DNA of 64,000 nucleotides from Pseudomonadota bacterium (GCA_018242295.1 JAFECE010000011.1:372001-436000); one strand, 5' to 3'. Counted from the first letter of the stretch, positions 17,141 to 26,537 are shown. The notes: generated by a model not told the origin, from the sequence alone. Program-made: numbers and translations.

Positions 17141-17466
17141 GAATTCATCCTTCCAAACTGTGGGCCCCGAAGCGGCGGCATTATCATCCGATGTGAGCCG
17201 ATTTGCGAGCCATATGGGAACGACAATGCTGCGCGTTCAAACGTGTTGCTGCCGAGCGACACTCGCGGGCACCTGTCTGTGTCGAGGTACAGTCGTACGA
17301 TCCATATGCAGCCTGCGAGTTACCCAAATGTAGCCTCCAAAGCGTCGCGATCGAATTTCAAACTCCCGGTATTGTTGGGTGGCGCTGAGAAGCAAGACAG
17401 CGGCATTGCCGCGGGGTGGGACTCGGGGTGCGCCATCGTCAATCGATATGTCGAGGGAGTTCGAGC
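17141..17466. other. Divergent intergenic region between two secreted-protein paralogues
   Basis: About 325 bases that must contain both promoters. I find no ORF with coding character, no obvious dyad and no terminator. Short frames in this interval lack a ribosome-binding site. Confidence 0.4.
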
Positions 17467-17970
17467 ATGGGCCGGTCGTACCGCGTTGCCACGTATGTCG
17501 TTGTTGCAGCAATTTCAAGCCTAGTCGCAACCGAAAACCGGGCGGCTGCGCCGATCGATCCGCTGGCTAACCTCGCGGGGCGCTGGGTCGGCATGGCAAC
17601 GATGACCTCGATGTCGGGACCCTCGTCGAACTTCAAATGCGTGGTGACTTACGTTGCGCGTCAGGACGGCGTGCGCGGCATGCGGCAGACGCTCCGCTGC
17701 GAAGACGGTGCGAACTTCAAGCTTCACGCGGCGACCGATCTTGCCGTCGAAGGCGATAAGGTCACCGGCGCATGGACGGACAAGATCAACGATATCGGCG
17801 GCACGGTCGCCGGCATCGTCACTGCCGATGGCTTCGACGTGCAGCTTTCCGGCCAGTTCTTCGAAGCGCACATGGCGGTTGCCGGACAGGGCTGCGATCA
17901 GTCCGTCAAGGTTCTCCCGCAGGATGCAAGCGTGTTCCGCGAACTCGCCGCGACGCTCAAGAAGTGCTGA
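17467..17970 (+). CDS. Secreted protein, paralogue of the divergent gene at 17140
   Basis: A 167-residue exported protein. The ATG at 17467 follows GAGGGAG at good spacing; in-frame sequence upstream is discarded because it buries the signal peptide (VATYVVVAAISSLVATENRAA). The mature part shows DPLANLAGRWVGMATMTSMS, FKCVVTYVARQDGVRG, LRCEDGANFKLHAATDLAVE, VTGAWTDKINDIGGTVAGIV, and a C-terminal pair of cysteines (GQGCDQ and LKKC). It aligns by eye with the divergent gene: tryptophan motif, internal cysteines, then a hydrophilic strand series. No function can be assigned. Confidence 0.68.
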   Translation: MGRSYRVATYVVVAAISSLVATENRAAAPIDPLANLAGRWVGMATMTSMSGPSSNFKCVVTYVARQDGVRGMRQTLRCEDGANFKLHAATDLAVEGDKVTGAWTDKINDIGGTVAGIVTADGFDVQLSGQFFEAHMAVAGQGCDQSVKVLPQDASVFRELAATLKKC

Positions 17971-17989
17971 GCGGCCACTCTCTATATCG

Positions 17990-18580
17990 TCAAAACGGTT
18001 GAACGATCTGGCCGACGATGGGAGTCGAGTCCGGCTTCGGATCGTAGCGGAAATCCAGGATCAGATTGAAGACGTTTTGCGGCCAGAAGGCAGGATAGCT
18101 GCCTTCGCGGGCGCCGAGGAGTGACGCGATCTCCGGCAGCTTCTTATGGTGCCAGCAGATCACGATCATCTTTCCGCGGTATTCGGGCTTCGAAAAAATC
18201 TCTGTGATGAGGCTCTTGAAGTCCCTGTCTTCGATGTGATGCTGCACCTCGATGTTGAGTGCAGCGGCGAGCGGTTTCACCGTTTCGATCGAGCGGATCG
18301 AGCGTTTGGAGCGGGCGGCTGCATAAATGAAATCGGGACGTCCGAACGTCTGGGGAATGTACGTCACAAGGCGCGCAGCGCGTACGACTCCTTCCGGCGA
18401 TAGCAGGATATCGTTCGGATCTCCCGTTTTCTCGGCGTGGCGCATCAGCAGGATGCGGTCCGGCGCGCCCTCGGGATGATGTGTCGCCGTTATTTCTTCG
18501 GAAGCCGTCAGCCCCAACGAACGGGCGAGCGCGCACAGCCATGCCTTGATGCCGCGATCCGGCTCAGCAGAATTTTTCAA
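17990..18580 (-). CDS. Histidine phosphatase family protein, no signal peptide
   Basis: A protein of about 196 residues in the histidine phosphatase (phosphoglycerate mutase-like) superfamily. The catalytic motif is RILLMRHAEKTGDPND; a second conserved arginine motif is YAAARSKRSIRSIETV, and the late active-site histidine region is IVICWHHKKLPEIASLL. The start is uncertain: no ATG is in frame. A TTG at 18580 has AAAGG upstream and is preferred; a TTG at 18631 is the longer alternative. Neither gives a signal peptide, unlike the tandem paralogue upstream. The substrate is unknown. Confidence 0.75.
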   Translation of the reverse strand: MKNSAEPDRGIKAWLCALARSLGLTASEEITATHHPEGAPDRILLMRHAEKTGDPNDILLSPEGVVRAARLVTYIPQTFGRPDFIYAAARSKRSIRSIETVKPLAAALNIEVQHHIEDRDFKSLITEIFSKPEYRGKMIVICWHHKKLPEIASLLGAREGSYPAFWPQNVFNLILDFRYDPKPDSTPIVGQIVQPF

Positions 18581-18695
18581 GTCGTGCCCTTTCCGTGCGC
18601 TTCTGCCACGCGACCCGAAAGTCGCCGTCAACGTCGCGGCGTACCGCTGACGTCATGGAAATTCGCGCCGGTCTTTGCAGAAATTTGGCAGGCGT

Positions 18696-19418
18696 TCAAA
18701 ACGGTTCGATGACGCGGTTGACCGTTGGGGCGCTACCCGAGTTCGGATCGTATTGCAAATCGAGAATGAGGTTATAGGCATCGTCCGGCCATGGATCCGG
18801 ATAGCTGCCTGCAGGGGCGCCGAGCAACGCTGCGATTGCAGGCAGACTTCCATGATGCCAGCAGATGACGAGTGTTTTGCCTTTGTAGTCGGGGTCGTTA
18901 AAAATCATATCGGCCAGATCTTCGATTTCGTCCTTTTCCATATCGTGCTCGACCTTCATTCCGAGCGCGTCGGCGAGCGGTTGAACCGTTTCCCTCGGAC
19001 GGTCGGAATGCTTCGAGCGAGCCGTCGCGATGATGAAATCGGGTTTGCCGAAGGTTTGCGGAATGTAGGTTGCTAGGTGTTCGGCGCGCGTGCGTCCGGC
19101 TTCCGAGAGATCTTCGTCGCCGTCGTCGCCGGTCTTGTCGGCATGACGCATTAGGATGATGCGCTTGGGGCCGCCGAGAAAGTGTTCGACGGGCGCATAA
19201 TCGGCGGCTTTCTCGCGAACCTCGGTGCAAAGGGTGCATAGCGGCCGCTTCTCCAGCTTCGGCAAGCCGGCGGCGAGGAGACCAATGTAATTAGCGCCGC
19301 CGCGGGAGGCGCCCGCCGGTGCGCCGTGGAGGTCGAGGAGGAACGCTATCGAAGCGACGCTTGCCAGAAAAAGGGCTGCCGTCGCGGAGCGCCGGAAAAG
19401 AGCAGAGACGCGTTTCAT
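18696..19418 (-). CDS. Exported histidine phosphatase family protein
   Basis: A 240-residue paralogue of the next gene downstream. It starts at an ATG (19418) with AGGAGTGA upstream and has an N-terminal hydrophobic segment (ATAALFLASVASIAFLLDLH) that is a signal peptide or membrane anchor. The catalytic core shows RIILMRHADKTGDDGDED, IATARSKHSDRPRETV and LVICWHHGSLPAIAALLG. Both paralogues end with the same motif, YNLILDLQYDPNSGSAPTV and FNLILDFRYDPKPDSTPIV, then a terminal PF. An exported phosphatase acting in the periplasm is inferred. A CTLC pair precedes the core. Confidence 0.8.
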   Translation of the reverse strand: MKRVSALFRRSATAALFLASVASIAFLLDLHGAPAGASRGGANYIGLLAAGLPKLEKRPLCTLCTEVREKAADYAPVEHFLGGPKRIILMRHADKTGDDGDEDLSEAGRTRAEHLATYIPQTFGKPDFIIATARSKHSDRPRETVQPLADALGMKVEHDMEKDEIEDLADMIFNDPDYKGKTLVICWHHGSLPAIAALLGAPAGSYPDPWPDDAYNLILDLQYDPNSGSAPTVNRVIEPF

Positions 19419-19666
19419 TCGTTCACTCCTGCTTGTTCAGACCCACATTTCGCAGCGCAAACCTTTCAGCGTGCGGACTGACTGCGAGACATCGCAAGTG
19501 GCTTATGCCACTGCAGTTCGCGGAAAGGAGCCCAAATGCTGGAGGAAAGATGCGCGGCAAGGCGCCCAAGTTTCAAAACCGGGCATAGCGTCAACCCTTA
19601 CGCAACCTTCGTTGCCTAATTTTGACGGATTAGGCCGGTCAAAACGATTCGATTTGCGACAACGCC

Positions 19667-19969
19667 ATGACGTGCGCCACACCCGACCGCGAACTGCTGC
19701 GGCAACTCGCGGACATTCCCGAGGTTGCGTTGAGCGGGTTTTCCGTCAGGGAAGGCTTGGCCGGCACGGGCGTGACAGTGATGAAGGGCCGGAACTATTT
19801 CGGCAGCTGGCGCGCGGTGGACAAGCAACTTGTTTGGGTGCCAGCCAACCTGACCGAGCCCGGCCACATCGTCGAGACCGTTGAATTGGCCGTCCGCCAC
19901 ACGCTGCTCCTGATTTTGAAAAGCATCCAGACGCCGGGCTCGACGCCGCCGCGCGCACTTGCCAGCTGA
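19667..19969 (+). CDS. Hypothetical protein, 100 residues
   Basis: Not recognised. The translation (MTCATPDRELLRQLADIPEV at the start, VTVMKGRNYFGSWRAVDKQL in the middle) reads as a compact soluble protein with a mixed helix/strand pattern, and its codon use resembles neighbouring genes. The ATG at 19667 lacks a strong ribosome-binding site. It stands alone between the divergent phosphatase gene and the DUF3617 gene. It could be a real small protein or a chance frame; the hydrophobic core-like spacing favours real. Confidence 0.45.
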   Translation: MTCATPDRELLRQLADIPEVALSGFSVREGLAGTGVTVMKGRNYFGSWRAVDKQLVWVPANLTEPGHIVETVELAVRHTLLLILKSIQTPGSTPPRALAS

Positions 19970-20062
19970 TCGCGGCAAAAAACCAAAAATTCGTCTCAGC
20001 GGACCGTTGCAAAGTCAGCGGGTAGACGCGACTGTCGGGCGACTTCGCACGGGAGCGCTATC

Positions 20063-20602
20063 GTGAACATTCGCCGCCAAACGCTGCTGCCAATATTTCT
20101 CCTCGCGTCGATATCCGGCGCTGTGGCCGATCCGGTCGAGCTGCCGTCGCGCAAGCCCGGGTATTGGGAAATTGCCATCGCGCATGGGTCGAAGTCGACT
20201 TTCGCGACGACGGTGCATGCCTGCATCGATGCGGCGACCGATAAAGCCATGATGCAGGCCGGGACCTCGGCGATGGAGGCGATGTGCTCCGATCACGAGA
20301 TCAAGCGTCAGGGCGACGCTTACGTGTGGGACACCAAGTGCGCGATGGGCTCGATGAAGACGACGTCGCACGTTGTGATCACGGGTGATTTTCAATCGGC
20401 CTATCAGATCGAAATCACCGGAGATGTCACGGGTCTGCCGTCAGCTGAAAAAACACTGACGACGCAAAAGGCGAAGTGGTTGTCGGATGCTTGTCCTGCG
20501 GGCGTCAAACCGGGCGATATGCAAATGCCGGGCGGCATAACGGTCAATGCCGCGGATATGATCAACTCGCTCGGCGTGGCGAAGACGCCGTGGCAGCCTT
20601 AG
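20063..20602 (+). CDS. DUF3617 family exported protein
   Basis: A 179-residue periplasmic protein starting at GTG (20063) with GGGAG upstream. A signal peptide is evident (TLLPIFLLASISGAVA). The mature part begins PVELPSRKPGYWEIAIAHGS, which matches the DUF3617 theme of a Pro-Gly-x-Trp strand, and continues with VHACIDAATDKAMMQAG, AMCSDHEIKRQGDAY and VWDTKCAMGSMKTTSHVVIT, giving four conserved cysteines. Function of the family is unknown. It converges with the PfpI-like gene across a GC-rich hairpin. Confidence 0.75.
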   Translation: MNIRRQTLLPIFLLASISGAVADPVELPSRKPGYWEIAIAHGSKSTFATTVHACIDAATDKAMMQAGTSAMEAMCSDHEIKRQGDAYVWDTKCAMGSMKTTSHVVITGDFQSAYQIEITGDVTGLPSAEKTLTTQKAKWLSDACPAGVKPGDMQMPGGITVNAADMINSLGVAKTPWQP

Positions 20603-20625
20603 ACGCGGAACGCGCCCAGGTTACC

Positions 20626-20648
20626 GCGGCCGCATTCCCGGCGGCCGC
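20626..20648. terminator. GC-rich hairpin between convergent genes
   Basis: GCGGCCGC-ATTCCCG-GCGGCCGC forms an 8-base stem with a 7-base loop between the stop codons of the DUF3617 and PfpI-like genes. No T-run follows on either strand, so it is at best a transcription-slowing or mRNA-end structure. Confidence 0.4.
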
Positions 20649-20661
20649 AGTTATATGTGAT

Positions 20662-21240
20662 TTACGCCGCGAGCACCGCACGCTCGTGCTTTCCTTGCTC
20701 GATCTCTTCGATGATCTTGGCGACGAAGGCTTCGAGATCGCCGGGATTGCGGCTCGTCACGATGCCCTCTTCGGCCACGACGGGCTCATCGACCCAGTTG
20801 GCGCCGGCATTGATCATGTCCGTCTTGATCGAATTGTATGACGTGGCCTTGCGTCCGCGAACCGCCTTGGCCTCGATCAACAGCCACGGAGCGTGGCAGA
20901 TCGCAGCGACGACTTTGCCATCGGCGAGGAAGGCTTTGATGAGCTTCATCGCGTCCGCATTCTGGCGGAGCGTGTCCGGGTTCATCTGGCCGCCCGGCAG
21001 CACGATCGCATCGTAAAGTGAGGTCGATGCGTCGCCGAGTTCGACATCGACCTTAACGGGCTTGCCCCAGTCCTTATTTTCCCAGCCGATGATCGAGTCT
21101 TTCTGTTTGCGATCTTTCGGCGCGGCGACATGAACAAGCTGCGCCACGGCTTTCAGCTTCTCGCGCGGAACGTCAAGTTCCGACTGCTCGAAACCGTCGG
21201 TCGCGAGAATGAGAATTTTCGCTTTCGAGATTTTGGGCAT
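20662..21240 (-). CDS. DJ-1/PfpI family protein
   Basis: A 192-residue protein of the DJ-1/PfpI superfamily, whose members include proteases, glyoxalase III-type enzymes and deglycase-like stress proteins. Visible motifs are KILILATDGFEQSELDVP with the conserved Glu, DAIVLPGGQMNPDTLR, and the nucleophile elbow VVAAICHAPWLLIEA containing the reactive Cys. Close to the YhbO/PfpI type by length and by the PGGxMNPDxLR motif. The ATG at 21240 follows GAGGAACCTCC. Specific activity cannot be predicted. Confidence 0.88.
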   Translation of the reverse strand: MPKISKAKILILATDGFEQSELDVPREKLKAVAQLVHVAAPKDRKQKDSIIGWENKDWGKPVKVDVELGDASTSLYDAIVLPGGQMNPDTLRQNADAMKLIKAFLADGKVVAAICHAPWLLIEAKAVRGRKATSYNSIKTDMINAGANWVDEPVVAEEGIVTSRNPGDLEAFVAKIIEEIEQGKHERAVLAA

Positions 21241-21342
21241 TGGAGGTTCCTCGATTGCTTTGCAACTGAGAAACAACCGATCTGGCTTGCCGGAGTTCCG
21301 CTCCGCGGCATGAGCGGACTGAAGCGCATCAGACGACGCTGC

Positions 21343-21636
21343 TTACACCATTTTGCCGAGGATTCTCGTCATTTCCTCCAATGAAAAGGCGCGCAGCGTT
21401 TGCGTTCGAATACTACCACGTGCGGCAACGCTTAACGAAAAAGCTGTGGCCGTCTCATCGTCAGGTGCCTCGCAGATCGAGACGGCGTCGAATTTGCCGA
21501 TCGTCCAATACATGTGTTTGACCGTGACGCTTGCGTTCGCGGCCATGGCTTTGAACTTGTCGGCACGGTTTATGGTGTCCTTGGCGTCGTGAATGCCTTT
21601 GTCCGTAAAGTTGGCAAGAATAACGTACGTTGCCAT
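21343..21636 (-). CDS. GYD domain protein
   Basis: A 97-residue protein of the GYD family, a ferredoxin-like fold of unknown function common in bacteria. The family signature is visible as ATYVILANFTDKGIHDAKDT near the start and VKHMYWTIGKFDAVSICEAP, where the usual Gly-x-Tyr/Phe-Asp sits. The ATG at 21636 follows a perfect GGAGG at good spacing; the in-frame ATG four codons upstream is less well placed. It stands alone upstream of the PfpI-like gene. Confidence 0.82.
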   Translation of the reverse strand: MATYVILANFTDKGIHDAKDTINRADKFKAMAANASVTVKHMYWTIGKFDAVSICEAPDDETATAFSLSVAARGSIRTQTLRAFSLEEMTRILGKMV

Positions 21637-21719
21637 TGGAGCCTCCATTGTGGTGGTGCTCCCCGTTGCCGCGGATGTTAGATCCGCAGGCGCAACAAAT
21701 GTAGGAAAATCTGCGGCTG

Positions 21720-24566
21720 CTACTGGCCCGGGCGTCCGGTTTTGCGGGGGCGTCCGCGGCGGCCCTTCTTCTCGGAGCCGCCCTCGAATTCGCGGGTCCG
21801 CGTCGGCATCGTGATGCGCGACGGCTTTTCGCCGGACTTCACGGGCAGCGATGCGTGCGGACCCATTTCATCGAGCGTCGGCTTGTGGGGGCCTGCGATT
21901 TTCTCGCCGAACGCACCGGCCTTCATGCGGCTATCGACGTGCTGCGTCCGTGCCGGGACAGGACGGTCGGTGCCCGGTCCCATGTCATCAAGCGACGGCT
22001 TCTTGATGCGGGACGTGGACTGCGCGTACGTCGGCTGCACCGGTTCGTATTCCGTCGCAACGCGGCTGCCTTCGGGTTTGGACGGAGGAACGTTGGCGCT
22101 CGCTCCGTATTTGCGCGCGCCTTTGAAACTGCCCGCCTTGTCCTCGATCTCCGACTGCCGCGCCAACGGGTCATCGGCGATGGCGAGTTCGGTTTCGCGC
22201 AGGCGTTTGATCTCGTCGCGCAATCTCGCGGCCGTTTCGAATTCGAGATCGGCGGCGGCCTCCTTCATGCGGCGTTCCATGTCGGCGATGACGGCTTGCA
22301 GGTTGTGACCCAGCACCTGGACATTCTCGCCGTCGGCGAGACCGGCATCGACGGTGACGTGATCCTGCTCGTAGACCGATTGCATGACGTCGGCGATATT
22401 CTTCTTCACGCTTTCCGGCGTGATGCCGTTGGCCTCGTTCCACGCGAGCTGTTTCTCGCGGCGGCGGTTGGTTTCGGCCATGGCGCGATCCATCGAGCCG
22501 GTGACCTGATCGGCGTAAAGAATGACCTTGCCATCGACGTTGCGGGCGGCGCGGCCGATCGTCTGCACGAGAGACGTCTCGGAGCGCAGGAAGCCTTCCT
22601 TGTCGGCATCGAGAATGGCAACGAGGGCGCACTCCGGAATGTCGAGGCCTTCGCGCAAGAGGTTGATGCCGATCAGCACGTCGAAGGCGCCGAGGCGGAG
22701 ATCGCGGATGATTTCGATGCGCTCCAGCGTTTCGATGTCGGAGTGCATGTAACGGACGCGGACGCCGTTCTCGTGCATGTACTCGGTCAAATCTTCGGCC
22801 ATGCGTTTCGTCAGCACGGTGACGAGCGTCCGATAGCCTTTCTGAGAGACCTGACGCACCTCGTCGAGCAGATCATCGACCTGCGATTTCGCGGGGCGCA
22901 TCTCGACGACGGGATCGATCAGGCCGGTGGGGCGGATGACCTGCTCGGCGAATGAGCCGCCGGTCTGCTCGAGTTCCCAGCCTGCGGGCGTCGCCGACAC
23001 GAAAACGGATTGCGGACGCATCGCGTCCCATTCTTCGAAACGCAGCGGCCGGTTGTCCATGCAGGAGGGCAGGCGGAAGCCATACTCGGCGAGCGTTGCC
23101 TTGCGCCGGAAGTCGCCGCGGAACATGCCGCCGATCTGGGGGACTGTCACGTGGCTCTCGTCGGCAAAGACGAGGGCGTTATCGGGCAGATATTCGAAGA
23201 GCGTCGGCGGCGGATCGCCGGGATTGCGGCCCGTCAGATAGCGCGAATAGTTTTCGATGCCGGCGCAGGAGCCGGTCGCTTCCATCATTTCCATGTCGAA
23301 GGTCGTGCGCTGCTCGAGGCGCTGGGCTTCGAGCAGCTTGCCGGCGGCATAAAGCTCGTCGAGGCGCTGCTTCAACTCGATCTTGATCGACTTGATGGCC
23401 TGCTGCAGCGTCGGCTTCGGCGTGACGTAGTGCGAATTCGCGTAGAGTTTTACGAGTGCCAGCTCGTCCGTCTTGTTGCCTGTCAGCGGATCGAATTCGA
23501 CGATCGACTCGATCTCGTCGCCGAAAAGCGAGAAACGCCAGGCGCGATCCTCCAAGTGAGCCGGGAAGACTTCGACGGTGTCGCCGCGCGCGCGGAAGGA
23601 GCCGCGGACGAAATTCTGATCGTTGCGCCGATAGTGAAGGGCGACGAGGTCGGCCAGCAGCTGGTCGCGCGAAAGCTGTTCGCCGACGCGGACCGTGAAC
23701 GTCATCGCGGTATAGGTTTCGACCGAGCCGATACCGTAGATGCACGACACCGACGCGACGATGATCACGTCATCGCGCTCGAGAAGCGACCGCGTTGCAG
23801 CGTGGCGCATACGGTCGATCTGTTCGTTGATCGACGCTTCTTTCTCGATGTAGGTGTCCGTGCGCGGCACATAGGCTTCGGGCTGGTAGTAATCGTAATA
23901 CGAGACGAAGTATTCGACCGCGTTCTCGGGGAAGAAGCTTTTGAACTCACCGTAGAGCTGCGCTGCGAGCGTCTTGTTCGGCGCGAGGATGAGGGCAGGG
24001 CGCTGCGTCTTCTCGATGACATGCGCCATCGTGAAGGTCTTGCCGGAGCCCGTTACGCCGAGCAGCACTTGATTGTGCTCGTGCTTGCCGACGCCTTCGA
24101 CGAGTTCCTTGATGGCTTGCGGCTGATCGCCTTTCGGCTCGTAATCCGAGACGATCTTGAACCTGACGCCGCCTTCGCTTTTTTCCGGCCGGTCGGGCCT
24201 GTGCGGAACGAACGTCGGCATGCCGCCTGAGACGATCGGGTGGCTCGCCATGAGCGGCTGGCGGGAGAGGAGTTCGTTAGCTCGCTCGGAACGTTCCTGG
24301 GGTTTGGTCAGGAGCGCCGTCAGGCTATCGGTCAGGCTTTCGCCGCCCATCGGGGGGCGGGGACCGGACTGACGGAGCGCAGGGAGGCTCGGAAGCCCCG
24401 TCGCTCCGCGTTTCGTCGAAAGGTCGGCCGGCGCGAAATAAGAACCCGCTTCTCCGAATCCCGGTGTTCCGGCCTCGGTCTCCATCGGAGGCTGAGTCGG
24501 CTTTCCCGATTTGCCACGGGAAGGACGAGGAGCTTTCGGTCCGGATGATTTTGTCGGTGTTGCCAC
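21720..24566 (-). CDS. uvrB: Excinuclease ABC subunit B, with extended termini
   Basis: Damage-verification helicase of nucleotide excision repair. The core shows Walker [20 protein letters not shown], the beta-hairpin region [20 protein letters not shown], the helicase motif [54 protein letters not shown], and a C-terminal UVR motif ([20 protein letters not shown]). At 948 residues it is far longer than E. coli UvrB because of an N-terminal extension over 100 residues and a tail of about 160 residues with two KPxLDxMGP repeats and a basic RRGRPRK end. Start uncertain: GTG at 24566 is preferred over GTG at 24626. Confidence 0.95.
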   Translation of the reverse strand: MATPTKSSGPKAPRPSRGKSGKPTQPPMETEAGTPGFGEAGSYFAPADLSTKRGATGLPSLPALRQSGPRPPMGGESLTDSLTALLTKPQERSERANELLSRQPLMASHPIVSGGMPTFVPHRPDRPEKSEGGVRFKIVSDYEPKGDQPQAIKELVEGVGKHEHNQVLLGVTGSGKTFTMAHVIEKTQRPALILAPNKTLAAQLYGEFKSFFPENAVEYFVSYYDYYQPEAYVPRTDTYIEKEASINEQIDRMRHAATRSLLERDDVIIVASVSCIYGIGSVETYTAMTFTVRVGEQLSRDQLLADLVALHYRRNDQNFVRGSFRARGDTVEVFPAHLEDRAWRFSLFGDEIESIVEFDPLTGNKTDELALVKLYANSHYVTPKPTLQQAIKSIKIELKQRLDELYAAGKLLEAQRLEQRTTFDMEMMEATGSCAGIENYSRYLTGRNPGDPPPTLFEYLPDNALVFADESHVTVPQIGGMFRGDFRRKATLAEYGFRLPSCMDNRPLRFEEWDAMRPQSVFVSATPAGWELEQTGGSFAEQVIRPTGLIDPVVEMRPAKSQVDDLLDEVRQVSQKGYRTLVTVLTKRMAEDLTEYMHENGVRVRYMHSDIETLERIEIIRDLRLGAFDVLIGINLLREGLDIPECALVAILDADKEGFLRSETSLVQTIGRAARNVDGKVILYADQVTGSMDRAMAETNRRREKQLAWNEANGITPESVKKNIADVMQSVYEQDHVTVDAGLADGENVQVLGHNLQAVIADMERRMKEAAADLEFETAARLRDEIKRLRETELAIADDPLARQSEIEDKAGSFKGARKYGASANVPPSKPEGSRVATEYEPVQPTYAQSTSRIKKPSLDDMGPGTDRPVPARTQHVDSRMKAGAFGEKIAGPHKPTLDEMGPHASLPVKSGEKPSRITMPTRTREFEGGSEKKGRRGRPRKTGRPGQ

Positions 24567-24839
24567 AGAAGCAATATAGGAAAGAAGGCTTTCGTCATAA
24601 ATGCCGATTTGGAGCCACAGTGTCACGTCTGAGCAATAGCAAAAAATTCGGGGTGATTTAGTTCCCGAAAATTCTCCTTACGGAAGGGTATGTACTGGTG
24701 TTCTCCGCGGGATGATAGCGAAAGGGGAACAACTCGGCCGTTGTGCGTTATCGGGTTGTTAATCGGGGCCGCTGCTGGCCGGACATAGTTCGGACGGTGC
24801 TGGCGGAGGAAACCCCAAATAGAGAAGACGGAGACTTCA

Positions 24840-25055
24840 ATGATCACCACCAGATTGATTGCTGCTGCAGTTGCCGCCACGTTCGTCATGGGCACCGGAG
24901 CCGCATTCGCCGCGGCCGAAAAGTCTGCTGCATCCTTGGAATGTTCGAAGCAGGCGGATGCGAAGGGCTTGCACGGCAAGGAGCGCAAGAAATTCCGCGA
25001 GCACTGCAAGCACGAGATGATGCACGGCACCACTAAGCCAGAAGAAAAGAAATAA
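24840..25055 (+). CDS. PsiF repeat small exported protein
   Basis: A 71-residue periplasmic protein. The first 27 residues are a signal peptide (LIAAAVAATFVMGTGAAFA). The mature peptide carries one PsiF-type repeat, ECSKQADAKGLHGKERKKFR ending in EHCK, with the two spaced cysteines typical of the phosphate-starvation-inducible PsiF family. E. coli PsiF has two repeats; here there is one. The ATG at 24840 follows GGAG. A strong intrinsic terminator lies 31 bases after the stop codon, so the gene is a single unit. Function is unknown. Confidence 0.8.
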   Translation: MITTRLIAAAVAATFVMGTGAAFAAAEKSAASLECSKQADAKGLHGKERKKFREHCKHEMMHGTTKPEEKK

Positions 25056-25085
25056 CTTCGTTTGACGAAAGTCCGGCTAAGTGAG

Positions 25086-25114
25086 AAACCCCGCACCTTC
25101 CTGCGGGGTTTTTT
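25086..25114 (+). terminator. Intrinsic terminator after the PsiF gene
   Basis: AAACCCCGCA-CCTTCC-TGCGGGGTTT forms a 10-base stem, 6-base loop and a T-run, 31 bases past the stop of the PsiF gene. It is a textbook rho-independent terminator. Confidence 0.9.
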
Positions 25115-25179
25115 CGTTAGCGGCATATGGCGGGCGATACGCTATCGGAAGATGTTATCCGATGCCTGGAGAGCGTGTC

Positions 25180-25911
25180 ATGCCGCACACGGAAGGTTCC
25201 AAGACTGCACTCGTGACGGGCGCCAATCGCGGCATCGGCTTCGAGATCGCGCGGCAGCTTTCGCTCCTGGGCTTCAGCATTCTCGCCGGCGTCAGATCGC
25301 GTGAGAAAGTCGTCACGGCCGTCGACGACTTCAAGAAGGCCGGCGTCGACGTCAAGCCCGTCATCCTCGACATGGCGAACTCCGGACGCCTGCTCGACGC
25401 GCTCACGGAAATCGAGCTTACGCATGCGCCGATCGATGTTCTGGTCAACAACGCCGCAATTCTGATCGACGGGCCGGGCGGTTTCAATTCCTCTCTTTTC
25501 GATATGACAGACGACGTGTTCCGGCGCACTTGGGAGACCAACGTGCTCGGACCTTCGATCACGATGCGCGCGCTGATGCCCGGCATGCTGACACGCGGGT
25601 TCGGCCGCGTGGTCAACATGTCATCTCTAGCCGGACAGTTGAACAATATGGGGAAGGGCTATCCGGCCTACCGCGTCTCGAAGGCGGCGCTAAATGCCCT
25701 AACCCGGATTGCCGCGGCGGAAGCTGCTGCATCGGGTACGGACGTGAAGGTCAACGCGTGCTCGCCGGGCTGGGTCAGGACCAGCATGGGCGGCAAGGAT
25801 GCGCCTCGTTCGCCTGGGAAGGGTGCGGAAACTGCCGTATGGCTGGCGACAATCGACAGCGATGGACCCAACGGCGGATTTTTTCAGGACAAAGAACAGC
25901 AGGCTTGGTGA
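25180..25911 (+). CDS. Short-chain dehydrogenase/reductase
   Basis: A 243-residue classical SDR using NAD(P)H. Features in order: cofactor motif ALVTGANRGIGFEIAR, VLVNNAAILIDGPGG (NNAG-type strand), catalytic Ser region VVNMSSLAGQLNNMGKG, and YPAYRVSKAALNAL with the YxxSK pair. The SPGWVRTSMGG strand matches the carbonyl-reductase-like subfamily. The ATG at 25180 follows GGAGAG; another ATG at 25162 is possible. The open frame starts further upstream, but that part crosses the terminator of the previous gene. Substrate unknown. Confidence 0.9.
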   Translation: MPHTEGSKTALVTGANRGIGFEIARQLSLLGFSILAGVRSREKVVTAVDDFKKAGVDVKPVILDMANSGRLLDALTEIELTHAPIDVLVNNAAILIDGPGGFNSSLFDMTDDVFRRTWETNVLGPSITMRALMPGMLTRGFGRVVNMSSLAGQLNNMGKGYPAYRVSKAALNALTRIAAAEAAASGTDVKVNACSPGWVRTSMGGKDAPRSPGKGAETAVWLATIDSDGPNGGFFQDKEQQAW

Positions 25912-25956
25912 GGCCGCTCATATGTCCGGGGATCAGATTAGCAGGAGTTCAGCGCG

Positions 25957-26448
25957 TCAGAGAGTGCGGCCGGTGCGGCCGGTGACGACCGGCGAGCCGT
26001 TCTGCTGGATTTCCATGACGAAGCGGATGGGACGCGCGCCGGAATCACCGAGGTCGCGTGCGGTCACGAGCACCAAATGGCTCGGGGCCGGCGACGTGTC
26101 GATCTGGGTGATCTTAGGAGAAAAGTCCGAAACGGTCGCGACTTCGAGCGTGCGCCGGACGCCGCCGAGGTTCATCGAAATCTGATCGCCGACGGAGATC
26201 GTCTTGTTGACGGGCATGGTGCCGTCACGCATCGCGGACAGCCAGTAGTCTTCCGAACCGGAGATCGGAGCAGACGTGGCAGCTATCACTCCTGCCTTGG
26301 CTTCGGTGCTCGTCCGATTGAGGGCAGTCTGGAAGCTTTTGCGCAGGACGGTTTCGCTATTGGCGGAGAGCAGGGTGCCAGCGATCGCGGCAACGGTAGC
26401 ACCCGCCGTCAAGCCCAGCCAAAAGGGTCTCAGGTCCTGCTTCGTCAT
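25957..26448 (-). CDS. Single-helix membrane-anchored protein, unknown function
   Basis: A 163-residue protein not recognised. The ATG at 26448 follows a perfect GGAGG. After KQDLRPFWLG a hydrophobic helix (TAGATVAAIAGTLLSA) anchors the rest, probably in the periplasm. The remainder has an Ala/Ser/Thr-rich linker and a globular portion with ISVGDQISMNLGGVRRTLEV and SHLVLVTARDLGD. It lies downstream of another membrane gene in the same direction, about 90 bases apart, and may be cotranscribed with it. Confidence 0.55.
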   Translation of the reverse strand: MTKQDLRPFWLGLTAGATVAAIAGTLLSANSETVLRKSFQTALNRTSTEAKAGVIAATSAPISGSEDYWLSAMRDGTMPVNKTISVGDQISMNLGGVRRTLEVATVSDFSPKITQIDTSPAPSHLVLVTARDLGDSGARPIRFVMEIQQNGSPVVTGRTGRTL

Positions 26449-26537
26449 GCTTCGGCCTCCAGCATTCCTATCAGGCGGCGAACCGGTCTTAGAATCCGTC
26501 TCGACGCCTTCACAGGTACAATCCAGATTAAGGCAAT

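Noticed and set aside
20626..20648. GCGGCCGC repeat as a strong intrinsic terminator
   Set aside because: The hairpin has no T-run on either strand; listed only as a low-confidence structure.
21855..24230. Long plus-strand frames opposite uvrB
   Set aside because: Shadow frames in high-GC DNA; UvrB motifs on the minus strand are continuous across the interval.
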